Positions 25,042 to 36,626 of a stretch of DNA of 64,000 bases are shown here, in pieces; positions within the stretch are counted from its first letter, which is position 1; each line of letters starts with the position of its first letter. Below the pieces are notes generated by a model. The model had not been told where the DNA came from. It was given only the letters and a program-made list of their open reading frames with translations, and did not search any database. Position numbers and translations under genes: made by a program. The stretch is taken from positions 5,046,183-5,110,182 of the forward strand of contig NC_031477.1 of NCBI RefSeq assembly GCF_000006565.2, in the 5' to 3' direction. This DNA is from Toxoplasma gondii ME49 (Eukaryota > Apicomplexa > Conoidasida > Eucoccidiorida > Sarcocystidae).

Positions 25042-27640
25042 TTCTTCGAAAAGAAGATGGGGAATAAACCCTTCGTATTCGCGGGTCCTCTTTCGTTTCC
25101 GCAGTCTCCTCACTCTTCGCTGGGGACATCGATACCCTCAGCCTCTTCCCTGCTGCCGGCATAGAATAGCTGAGCTGCTGACGCTGAGACTCATTGCCAC
25201 GGAGAAGCCCTTGGAGTCCACACGCCAACTTCGGGTGACACGAGCATTAGTTTCGAACTGCTCTGGTACCTTCATAGCATGATAGGTGCCACAGAAGCCA
25301 CCGCCGACAAAAATGCCACTTTGCCACACCTGAAAGGCACTTCTGACATTATCAGTCTGCAGAATTCAGGGGAAACCCGTCTTAAGGAAGCATAAGTCGA
25401 TGGGACACAACTACTGTAGTCCGAAGTTGTCTACACACATCCTACCCTTTGAACGAAAAAAAAATGTGGCGCCTGCCTCCGCGTAGCTGTGCCAAAGACT
25501 GGCCAAGTCTTTATATGGCGAGGAACTAAGCTCCGCGTGCTGTGGCGACGTTCGTTGTTGATGCAAAAAAGGCAGCAAACACGGGATACTGGAAAAGCAG
25601 AAGGATCCGGTTGCCTCACGAAAGGACAAATCTAGAGTGACAAGCGGGGGGCCCGCGGCGCCGGTGCCAGCGGCTGACTCAAACCGTCAAGACATGCCGC
25701 GTTTGATAATGCGATCAATATTTGTGACTAAGTACCCGCGTCCACGGAAGTTTGGCAAATCGCAAGAAGGCGAGACACTCGCCCAGAAGACCGTTTGTAC
25801 GCATATGAACACGCGAAAGCTCCAACGTAAAAAAAAATCGCAAGGCCTGTCACCGACAAGGACTCTGCCTAACCGTGAGTGAAGGTGGACGTCGACACGA
25901 GCGTTACGTGATGTCTTCCGTCGCTATGAGGGAACGAAGTCGATGGTACTTATTTCCCTTCATTGTTACTCGTGCGTCTCCATGCTGCATACGGCCGGGA
26001 ACGCAAAAGACACCAGTTTTTCAACCGCGCCGCGCTGCAAGTCTCGGATCCGCAGAAAGGCCGGAACGAGACGCGCGTTGGTGGCATCGGCGAACCGGGT
26101 CGCGTACACGCGTGGCATCTAGGGTGGTGTCTCTTGTCCCGGGGAAATGTGAATAGCATGGGTCTGAGGGGCTGTATCTGTCGAATAGAAGCAAACAGCC
26201 AGCTTGCTGATCTGGTCACGCCGGGCGACTCTTCCGCTCTCGCGTGTTTGACTCTCTGGTAGCAGCCTCTCGCAGCATGCATGCGACCTTCCAGGCTAGG
26301 CTGTTTGGCAGCTCGCTGACATGGCTCGCAACACGTTTCGCACACAGATTTGTTCCCACAGTGGGCACTGTTGGAGATCTGTCCGAGCGCCTCTCTGATG
26401 GGACGCAGATAAAACCCCCTTTCCTGTGCAAACGCGACTTGTCCTGGGTCACCTGTCGACTGTCCGTCACGGAACAAGGTGTCTGCGGCTGTTCACGGCT
26501 ACCCGGGATGGAGCGGGACTGACACGTTGTTCTAAAGATTTAATTTTTCCAGATGTCAACGAGTCGTTCTCTTTTTTTAAAGTTCCAGAAGCGGTTTACT
26601 GGCTGTGGATGCCCCGGGATAGTGGAAGTAGTCGTTTTTGTTACTTTTCCACTGGTGTGTCCGCCGCCCGGAGAAGGTAGGCGCCGGTGCCAACGACTCG
26701 ACCTTCTTTTTTGTGCTCGCGGAACGGCTAGATTTCTTCCTTTTCCTCATCTTTTCTTTGTTCCCTTCCTCTTATCTGAGACGAGAGCGCTGCTTTGCCC
26801 ATTTTTTGTATGGGAGTTAGAGAGGCAACTCCATCCTCGCTTGATTCGGTGCTTTTGGGTTGACCCGAGTTATGTGTGCTCTTCCGGCTCGTTTCCTACC
26901 CGCATGGGAGACGAGAATTAAAGAGCAACGACGACGGGGAAAACAAGGCACACTTCCTCGATTGTGACAAGGAGACCAAAGCTCGACGGTCACTACAGCG
27001 TCCGGTTGTTGTAGCAGAACGGAATGGCGGGGGTGGCTCCCACGGTAAACCTGATTTTTCGCTCTTTTGCTGGCGTCTCCCGCCGTTCAGAAGACTCTGG
27101 CCTTTGTTGCGTTGTCATTCTGCGCTTCCCGTTTTTGTTGTCTGTGTCATCGGTTCCATTGCTGTCCATGTTTTCAAAGATTCCCACAAAACGCCTACTC
27201 TTGTACCCGGGGACCCTGGATGCCTATGTTTCTTGCGGTTTCACCATCGCATCGCCTTCCAATTCTTTTTCGTTTCCCCGTTGCACGGTTCTTCTCGACA
27301 TTATGCTCTGTCGTTCTTCTGCCCCATTCACTGACCCGTTCTTCTTTGTCTTCGTCTCCTTCCTAGCCCCGTGTTTCCGTTAGCCACCCGCATGTGGTCT
27401 TTCTTGTGCGTGTACTTTTCCGTGTTATTTTCTGATTCTTCAACTGTCTCTCTCTCCACTGTCTCCCTCATCGCGTTTTGTAATGTGTAAGAGGGAGTCT
27501 AGCGCAAGTTGCTGTCTGATTGGTGTTGCGCGCCCCTGCACGTGTAAACATGTTGGTTCTACGAGTACACGCTAGAACATCGCTCCGGCAAACAGAGAGT
27601 TGAGGATTTGGACGAGTAGTTCAACTTTCCCACCGCGGAG
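25042..27640. promoter_or_regulatory. Divergent intergenic / promoter region
   Basis: This region lies between the start of the minus-strand gene and the plus-strand gene beginning at 27641. It contains the overlapping motif GCATGCATGC at 26275-26284, which includes TGCATGC, a motif described as a promoter element and AP2-factor site in Toxoplasma. From about 26.5 kb the plus strand becomes markedly pyrimidine-rich, as in the introns of the next gene, so a 5' untranslated exon or intron of that gene may start here. No coding exon is supported. Confidence 0.4.
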
Positions 27641-30600
27641 ATGGCTGCAGTGGCCGCTGCTGTTGGGGGAGGCGGTCCCCCGCCTGCGCGGGTCAACACC
27701 CAGGCGGCGGGAGGGGGCCGGAACCAGCAAGGTGGAGGCGGAAAGGGTGAGTCTCTGCAGGTGACTCTCAGGACGCGTTCCAGGTTTTACCCGAACGAAA
27801 CACGACTCGAAACGAAAGCAAATATCTGTCAAGATAGTTCATCTGGTTGATAATCGGAGGGTGATGTGTAATCTCAAATGAATTATAGGAGCGATTCCGG
27901 GACCGCTGCCAGAGAGGTGACTCTGAAGAACATGCGACGACGAAGCCTGTGGGGACACGCGAAGGCTGATCTCCTCTGCTGCACCTGCTTTTCGAGCCCC
28001 CCTCTTAACTGCTCGCTTCTGGAGTACCACTGTCGCTTGGTTGGTGTCTCCTAGGTTTCTTATGGGCCGCGGTTCCTCTGCGCTGTCTTTCCTCGTGTGT
28101 CTGTTTCGTTGCTTTTGGCGTGTTTCTGCTCTTAAGATGCCTGTGATGCCTCGTTATTTCTTACATGCGTGTGCGCCAGGTCAAAGCCCTGCAGACACAA
28201 CCATGGTTTACCTTATTTGCTGCAAGAACTTCTGCACCGATATTTTGAGAGTCACGTAAGGAGTGCGCGGCAGCCTCGCTTCTTGACAAAGTTTGGACCG
28301 CTTTCTCTCCTCGCAGGTCCCTCGCGCTACCGATATCAATGCTTCAGAGGCCAGAAGGCTTTTGATGGCGTTTCCGGGTTCCCGTTAGGCTACCGTGCTG
28401 CGCCGGCTTCGTTGTCGGCCGTAGTGCGTCTGTCGGGTCTCTGTAGCCTCTAGTGCCTTGACACGTCGCCACGTCGGCTGCGTCTTTGGCGATGAAGGAC
28501 CTGTATTCACATCGAATAGACTTAGATTATCTTCGAACACGTCTTCGCTATAGAAGACAAGACCTTATGTAGTTGCTAATATTACACAAAGAGACAGTAC
28601 AGAATGGACATGTGCAGGGGCATAGCAGGTATCGTGTAGTGCAGTGCCCTTAGCTGCCTTACCCGTATGTAGACCTGCGACGGTCTGCTTCCTCTTTTCT
28701 ATGCTAGCCCCTTTTTCCTCTGTTGTTCCTCTTCACTCTGGCTTTCCGATCTGGTGACCTTCCCCGTCTCTGCTTTACGCTTCTTTTTGTAGTTGTTTCT
28801 CCTTTCGAGTTTCTGCGGAGTCTGGGCGTGGACCTCTTTGTCGTCTTCTTGCCCCTGCTGTTCAGCCGTTCGTGTGCTTCTTCTTGCCCCACACTTTGTG
28901 GATTCTCGTTTTTCCTCATCTCGGCCATTCCACCCGCAGGATTGTCTCCTACTTTTTCTGGGTTGCCCTCCTCTACCTTGTGGGCGCCATTGTCCTTGTC
29001 ACAGGTACGCCGTGGAAAACTCCGCGCCACACACTGTGAAATAGTATTCCTAGGTTTGTATAAACTTCCTTGTTCTGGAGACTAAATAATGAGACTTGGG
29101 TATCTGGTTTTTGTCATGAAGGTCTTCGTTTAGCGGCTCTAAGTTCGGAGCGAGGGGTCTTTCAATCACTTCTGTTCACAGCCGTCACTCTAGCTTTGCG
29201 AGATACTTTAGAAGCATCCGAAGTCAAATGAAAGGGATACTGCAGGAAGGGAACAGGATCAAGAGACGGAGGCACCGTTGGTAGGGCAGGGAAATTGCAC
29301 TGGTAAAAATCTCGAAACGCGGTTTTTTCCCTATCTCTGCCTCTCTCTCTTTCTCCTCTTAGGTTTCCAGTACACGGTGCCTCGAGTCAACACGGAGATC
29401 GCTTGCCCCATGAAACCAAGTGTGTACCTCTTCTCCGGCGCGTGGTTTTTACAGGTAGGAGGCAGGCCAGGAGGTTGAAATGGAGTGGAGACAAGCCGCG
29501 CGTCTACGTACGCGTCGCCTTCTTGAGTCCAATTTCCTGCGCCTACGCGGACATGCCTTTCTCTGGATGCGTCTGTCAACCCGTCTGCGTAGTTATTTGT
29601 CTCTTGTATGGAGGCCGCTTTTCTTCCCTCTACTCTTTGTGGCGCCCTCTTTCTGTGAAACCTTTCCTCGCTTGCAGCGAAACGCGTACTCAAATGCGAA
29701 TGTGCACATCTGCCAACCTATACGTGAACATGCATTTATGGGCGGAGTGCTCTTTTTTCTCCGTCAACGCAACAGAGGACCTCCTTTCCGTTTCCAGGCG
29801 TATCCCCGTTCTCCCTCCCGTCCTCGGCTTTGCAGTTCTTCTTCGTTTGCTCTCTCTGTCCCCAGTGTTCTCCTTTCCTGACGCCGACCGCGGGGAGACG
29901 GACACCGACTGCGGCACAGCATGAGTTGAAGCGTTTCCCCTGGTGGTGTTCGCTTGTTTTTTGTTTGCGTGCCGTGAAGCTAACTGGGTGTGAAATCCGG
30001 CGGAAAGCTGACGCCGCAAGCAGGGCTCTCCCTGCCCGTGGAGTCCGGCAGAACAGACCCCTCCGTCTTGAAGAGGCTTTCAGAGAAGCAGTGCAAAGTG
30101 TGGATGCTTCGTCTGCATGGTACATTCGTTCCTGGTGAAGAGACAACTTTGGACAGAAGATCAAGTCCACTTGAACGCATTGCAGGCAACGGCTTTCCTC
30201 TTGTCTGGGTCGTGCGTGTTTCTTCTCTGCAGAGCCTCATTCTCTTCTTCACGTGCTGGGGCTACTCAACCATCAGTGCGTCGTCGCCGTAAGTCCAGTT
30301 CCAGTGCGTCTTTTCGGTTCCTTTTTTGTCTTCGTCCTCTGCTTTGTCCACTTGTGGGCGTTGGTTTTCTTCGTTCTGCCCCTAGGACTCCCCCAGGTTC
30401 CTTCGCGTGCTTGTTCTGCCACCCGTGGTCAACTCGCCCTTCGTACTTCACTCCATCTCTCCCACCATGTCTCTCTCACTGTCTCCCAATGGCTCTCTCA
30501 CTGTCTGTATGTCGCTGTCTTTGCCTTCGAGGCTTTTCTCTTGAGTTTTTTCTCACGTTTTCGATCTCCGGTGTTTCCGCTCTGACAGGACTGCGACTGT

Positions 30601-32370
30601 CTCAGCTCCCGCACCCATCGACGACAGCCAGGCAGAGGGCCTTCGCTTCGAGCGCCTTACGACGGGGCTGTCTGTTCTCGGTGTGTTCGTCAAGACCGTG
30701 CCTACGTGGATTCGTCTCGTCCATGTTTTCAACATGTGCCAAACAATTGTCTGGATCATCGATCTGCTTCTTCTGCCGGAGTGCAATGAAGCCGGATTGA
30801 GATGGATTGTGGGTAAGATCCTGGAGGTACCGCAGCTAGACGCTCTCCTCCAGTGTGACCTATGCGCCAAGCATCATGTGATGCCTTCTCCAATCACTGT
30901 CTGTTTTTTGCCGTTTTTGCATCTTCTTACTGGCATTCACTTCCTTGCACTTCCTCTCCGTCTTACTCTCTCATCCTGCGCTGCTGTTCGAGGCAGTCGC
31001 CTTTGCTTTCTCCTCGTCGTGATTCGTTGTCCTCTCTGAACATGTGCTTCCTGCCCTACTCACCCCTCGGCGCGCGCGTGGAGTTCCTCGGTCTCGGCAC
31101 TCTTTTCTTTCCTCGCGTCTTTGCTGTCAATTACCATGCCTCCGCTCTGCCTGTACGACGTGCGACCTTCGTCTCTGGTGTCGGATCCCGCGGATCCCGC
31201 GGTTTCCTGGTGCTCGCCACCAGTGGGTCGCAAAGCGTTGATATTTCAAGATGTTACCTGATATTCCCTCGCACTGGCCCGTGTGAAGTGGGTCCCCGTT
31301 TTTCGTCGTCCACTTTTCACGAGCTTCGATCGAGTTGTCCGCATGCAGCCATCATTCTCGTCTTTTGGTGGGTCGTCGTCGCCGTCGGCGTCCTTGCGAA
31401 GCGGCGCATCTTCGTCCCTCCTGCCCTCTATGATCCGCTTCGTCCTGGTAGGGAAGGGAGGCAGGGGAAACAGAGAATTAGACGAGACAGAGAGTGCGCG
31501 AATTTGAGAACTAGCCGAGGCAGTGAAAAGGCGAAGCAAAGAAAAAAACGTAGTTGGCACGAAAACGACGTGCGACACGTAGAGATCTGAAAAGATAGGA
31601 ACGCCCACCGAGTTTAAAATTCAGAGAGAGGGGAAGACAATCAGCACCTCGGGGACCTACGCGGGACAGGTGTGCGTGAATGTTTTAGATCAAGGTTTCG
31701 AGGGCCACTCATGCTAGCGAGTCGACGGGAGGAGCGTTCTTTTGTCGGCGGGCCTTGAAGAACTTTTTTTGTAAGGAGAGGAGGCACGTGCCTTTCCCTG
31801 AAGCGAAATCGGGTGTCTGCTCGAGATGACTTCGTTCCGTTCTTTTTGCTTCTCGCTCAATTTCAGGCATCGTGACGATGTTCGTGCTTCTCCGAAACAC
31901 AAATGTTCCTTTTTTAGAGCCGTTTGTGGTCTCGCCTGTGTTTGAATCAGTGCGCCGTTGCTCTCTTCCATCTGTCCTTGTTGGTCTTTCTTCATGTTCA
32001 TGTTTTTCAGGACAAGGGGCCCTGCGATCTCTCCGGGTACGTGTTTCCCTGCTGAGTACTCCTGTCTGTTCTCAACGACTGACGCTATATTTTGTGAGAC
32101 TAGACTTCCGTTACCTCTCCGTGTCTGTCGTTGCGTGTGTGTCTGTCTTACGCTTATCGCTTCGTCTCTTCGTGATCTGTGCTGGTCTTGTTTAGGTTTT
32201 TCTGGGTTTCACATGCATCGTGAAGGCTTCTTCGGGTTTCTGTCCTTCTCGTTTCTGGTGTTCAAAACATGTCGCCTCTCAGATGATACACTCTCAGGAA
32301 AGTGACATTTTGGGGTTTACTGTCTTTGATGGTGGGACTTCTACATATGCTGTCTGTGCTCGATACGACG
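27641..32370 (+). CDS. Multi-exon, multi-span membrane protein, unrecognised (partial model)
   Basis: Exon 1 (27641-27746) starts MAAVAAAVGGGGPPPARVN, is Gly-rich and ends phase 1 at G|GTGAGT. Exon 29363-29454 continues in phase (FQYTVPRVNTEIACPMK). Exons 30233-30288 (SLILFFTCWGYSTISASS), 30589-30812 (TTGLSVLGVFVKTVPTW, MCQTIVWIIDLLLLPEC) and one starting at 31867 (IVTMFVLLRNTNVPFLEP) join in consistent phases 2 and then 1. A further hydrophobic exon starts at about 32298 (VTFWGLLSLMVGLLHMLSV). At least four hydrophobic segments suggest a polytopic membrane protein without a classic signal peptide. The introns are pyrimidine-rich on this strand, supporting plus transcription. The exons between 29.45 and 30.23 kb and the 3' end are unresolved. 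No family recognised. Confidence 0.45.
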
Positions 32371-34993
32371 TTTCTGTGTTTATCGCCGCGGTTCAGAGTT
32401 GCCCGTCTTCCATTTTTTCTCTCTTGCTTGTCTGCAGCATTTGCTTCGAGGGTTCGGGCCTTGACGAAGAGCATTCCTTTCTTTTCGAATGCATCGCTTT
32501 CTTCTGCCCCCCGTTGTCGCTTTCTCTCATTCAGTTTCCCGTATATGCCCAGCTTTTTGTCGTACTCTCGGGTCAACCACTACTTACAGCACACGACCTT
32601 CGTCTCTCTCCGTTCGCTTCTCTTGTTCTGTCGCGATGCTCTCTGCACCCGTCCGTTCTTTCTTTCGTCCTTGCTTCTCTCTGTTTCTGTTTTCGCCTCA
32701 TGTCAGCCTCCCCCATTGGTCCGAATGTCTTTCCATTTTCTGCTCGCCTTTGCGTTGCTTGTTACCTGGATCGCTGTCTCCTTTCCGCACTTTCTATGAC
32801 TGATACTCTCCTCTCGTTTTTCCCCGCGTCCTTCTCTTGATACACAAAAATGTAGTACAGCAGAAAGGAAGGAGGTCCGTTGGCTTGTGACTAGCTTCCT
32901 GTGATGGTCCTGACTCAAGTCGACATATTGAAATATCAAGGGCAATGAGAGGCGCTTCAATCCAAGTCCCTTCCATGTCGATTGTGAATATTTGCATGAA
33001 ACCGCGGGTGCCGTTGTTTGGCTAGAGGTGGGGCCGAAGGCCAGTCAGGTTAATGGGAATGACCGGTGCATAATTACTTGTTTGAAGATATGGTTCTGCT
33101 TGAAAAAAACATCCCTATCACTGAAATAGGAGCTACTCGTCTCAAAAGAGCAGCGGCACCAAGCGGTTCCGCGAGTTTTTCGCGAGGTGCCATCTCCACC
33201 GCCTTTGGCTTCCGACGAAGGCACTCTTTGAAGGAGTGGATAGTGTGGTTTGGCATTTCTGCGGTGATGTCGGAGCGACAGCCCCGCTGTGGTTCTTCAG
33301 TCTACACGTGTAAAACATAAACATGAAAAGCTAGATTCTACGCGTGGACTCCGCGAAGAAACTAGAATTGCTTTCCGGGCTGCGCTGACAACGGATCCTC
33401 CTGCATAGCCAGCACGCCACCGCGCTTGACGACCTCAAAGATTGCTGGAAACAGGAGCCATTTTGGGCAGGACATGCTTTCAGGAAGTGTTTTTACAAGA
33501 AAGAGCTCTATGAGCTCGTTCTCAATCCGCAAAGAAGTTAACAAAACTCGGCCGCAAAAACATGAATACACGCGCCCATATGTAGCGTTCGCGCAAGTGC
33601 CTAGGTATAAACAGTGCATATACATACACATGTTCCCATTCAAATGTATACGTAGCACAGCCTATCTATTTCCGGTGGTCATTTGTTTTCTTTGATTCCC
33701 GCCATTCGGTCTGCGCGCAAGCAATTGTCGGAAACAAGATATTTAATCTTTTACAAATGAGCCGTTGGGTAGGCGTAGATGTCAGCACTGTCAATGGAGT
33801 ACACTGAGCAAGCACCATCACATGTTGCTTTTTTCCTGCTTTGCTGACGCAGTTTTTGAGTCCTGCCCTCACTTTCTGTCTGACTGCGAAAGGTTGTCGG
33901 ACCTTTGTTAGGTTTCGACCGTCTTTCGCTTCACGTCTGTTCGCAACGCTGTGACGTCTCACTCTATAATTTGCGCACTGTGTGGCTCACTCGTAATAGG
34001 CCGTACTCACCGCCAGTTTGCTCTAGGTTTTCTTCTCTGTGCTTTCCGCTAAAGTTGATTTCCCTGCTCGTTCGTCTTCTCGAGGCAGCGGGAAAAAAGG
34101 CTGTGACCATTAAGTGCTCCACACAGAAGACGGCCTTGTACGAATGCCGACGGTGTAAGACGACCACATTCGCCCCTACCCAGCCACTATTGTTGTGGAA
34201 GTCAGGATAGAACGACCATTTGTCGTTTGGATGTGCGCTGCCTACCGGAACACACAGAGCGGCCTTCAGGGGAATTCCCTTTCTCACACACCTCGCCTCA
34301 CACGGGAGCAGCGGTACCTTCTCATCATACCAGATGGCTACGAAAAAAAGAGATGCACGTCAACATAAAAACTGAAACCTAAACACTTTTGCAGCATACG
34401 CGGTTTCCTGTTTATTCCCTCAGGTTATCGGTCGTTACACCGTGGCATACACTGCATCCGTTACGAAAGACACGAACCTCTTTCTTCCTACTTGAAGATA
34501 CGTTTGTTGTATGCCGTGACGATCCCCGGTTTCTTATCTCCTGTGTCTCTCCCTTTTGATGAGTCGTGCATCAGTGCCTGCCCATATTGAGACCCTTCTT
34601 TCACCCAGGAGTTCGAGGCTCGCGGACACAGAAACTCGATGCTCACTAACAACGCGTGTATACATCTATATATTGTGTATGATTATTGTTAACAAGCACG
34701 ATTATGCAGTCCCATAGGAGGAGAGTCGTGCGTGTGCCTCAAATCATGCTTTGTCTTCTAGGCAGATGTCCTGAGAGGTCGAAGATATCCTCTCATCGCG
34801 ACCGACAGCTTCTACCGGATGGTATGTCTCTCGTCTGTGAAAGACACACATGCGCACCGCGATCCACAGGAAAAAGAGAAAGTGGGATAACTAATTTGAG
34901 GAGAAATAACGGCTTCAGAACCTCGACAGCGAATGCACAAACGATACATACTGACAACCGAATTGCACGCCTCAAGCTCCGTAAACAAAATAC

Positions 34994-35014
34994 ATATATA
35001 TATATATATATATA
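34994..35014. repeat. (AT)n microsatellite
   Basis: About ten uninterrupted AT units lie in AT-rich intergenic DNA. Confidence 0.9.
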
Positions 35015-36040
35015 AACAGACAAATAGCCACTCGATACGACGATCTACACGTCAGCAAATATTATATATATGCCTTAAAAAGGCGGAAGCTGCTTGAACC
35101 CGAAAGAGGAGGGAGCGAAGTTCAGGTAGGAGGAAAACCGATTCGATTTCATGTTTTTGCACACTGCCCGCAAGACGTGCTAGCCTTTAAACGAGAATCG
35201 TTACCCTCTGAGTTGAAACTTCTGTTTTCTCCCACTACCGGAAGGACATATCTTTCATGTGATTTTGCATACGTACCCTTGTGGCCATTCAGAAATTCGG
35301 TGCTCGTAGCTTGCTCTCGGCTTCCTCTTGATGATGTTGTCAGTAATCCAGTACTGAAAAGTGTTCATGGTAAGAGGCGTCAACACCATAACCACCACCT
35401 ACAAAACCGACAGCAGACATACCAAGAACCTGCCGAGGCGTCAAAATGCCGACGGCTTCCACAAGAGGCACCAGAAAAAAAGACAAAAAGCATTAGGTGA
35501 GTGACATGCCGCACTGGGGCCTGCCATACATGCAAGTGTAAATAAAGAATTTATACAAAAATTATAAACAATGTACTCTTTCAAATATCTACATATTCTA
35601 CTCCCACATGCATGTAGAAAAAAGAGGAGAACACCACACGACTGTGCGCACGAAATCTTGACACTGCCCCTAGGGCAACGGTTTAATTTAGAAAAAATAA
35701 AAATGCTAGACCCTACCCTCCCATCCACAACTCACCAGCTTAGTACGAGGTTGGTCGTCCAGAGAATTCCTGCAGGAAGAAAAACACGGATCTGCCAGTG
35801 TATGCGTCGCAAGTTTCCCCTCCGTCAGATGCCACCGATCCACCCGAGGTGGAAACTGTCTTTCGACCTTCACCGTTTTCCTTCAACAGGCGCGTCGCGT
35901 TCGTGCCTACCTTCCTTTGCTGCGGAAGCGACTGCAATGCGGACTGCGTGGATATCTGGAGTGTAAAATCCCAACTCGCAAGAGTTCATTCCATGTGCTA
36001 AATCTTGGTTATGCCGCTCTCTTTCAACGATGCATCGTAC

Positions 36041-36063
36041 CACACACACACACACGCACACAG
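36041..36063. repeat. (CA)n microsatellite
   Basis: About eleven CA units with a single interruption (CGCA) lie between the plus-strand membrane-protein gene and the STIMATE-like gene. Confidence 0.85.
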
Positions 36064-36626
36064 TTACATCATGCGTGCCTAAACCACCTGCACCCCATAC
36101 AAGAAACTGAACATGCGACAGCAGCTCGGCTCTCACGTCGGGCTTCCAGCATATGCATATATTCATTTATTTTCTCGTGTCAAAATATGTAACTATATAT
36201 GGGTACGTGAGGCACTTTCATCTATATGTCTATCTAAGCGCACATAGTGCTTCAGAGTGAAACATGCGTGTACGGGGTGTGCCCTTTCGTTTGTTTGGGG
36301 ACATTTGTTTCTGCCAGAGAACTATGTTTACGACACAAGAACTAAACGAGAAGGACTGAGACGACATGACGACGTATCCCCTTTCACTAAATGCGTGACT
36401 CCGGATGCCTGTTGAAGCTTAGATTTCAAGAATAGCGCGCATGCACGTAAGCTTGCAAACTGCCTGTGTCGCCGCTTTGTGCCCGCTTGCTTCTCAAAAC
36501 AGACACCCCACTTGAAAGACGTTAACGACTCACAGAAGCGCCGCCGCGATCCAAGCTGCACACACAGAGCCAGAAGATCGAAAAACAGTTCTTGGTGCAG
36601 AAGCATGCGCACGGGTTCCCCCATAT

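Larger units (their letters stand above)
32371..36626. other. Convergent intergenic region with a few candidate exons
   Basis: Plus-strand pyrimidine richness ends near 32.8 kb, so the plus gene probably terminates about there. Candidate exons that I could not place: minus 33362-33525 (open to a stop; CPKWLLFPAIFEVVKRGG), plus about 34084-34153 (after GAGGCAG; KKAVTIKCSTQKTALYE) and plus 34762-34821 (between CTTCTAG and GTATGT; ADVLRGRRYPLIATDSFYRM). Each has splice-like borders, but no combination gives a consistent gene. The rest is AT-rich with simple repeats. Confidence 0.35.

Noticed and set aside
28317..28450. Possible second exon of the plus-strand membrane-protein gene (SRYRYQCFRGQKAFDG)
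   Set aside because: A good acceptor precedes it, but there is no convincing donor, and exon 1 joins 29363 directly in phase 1.
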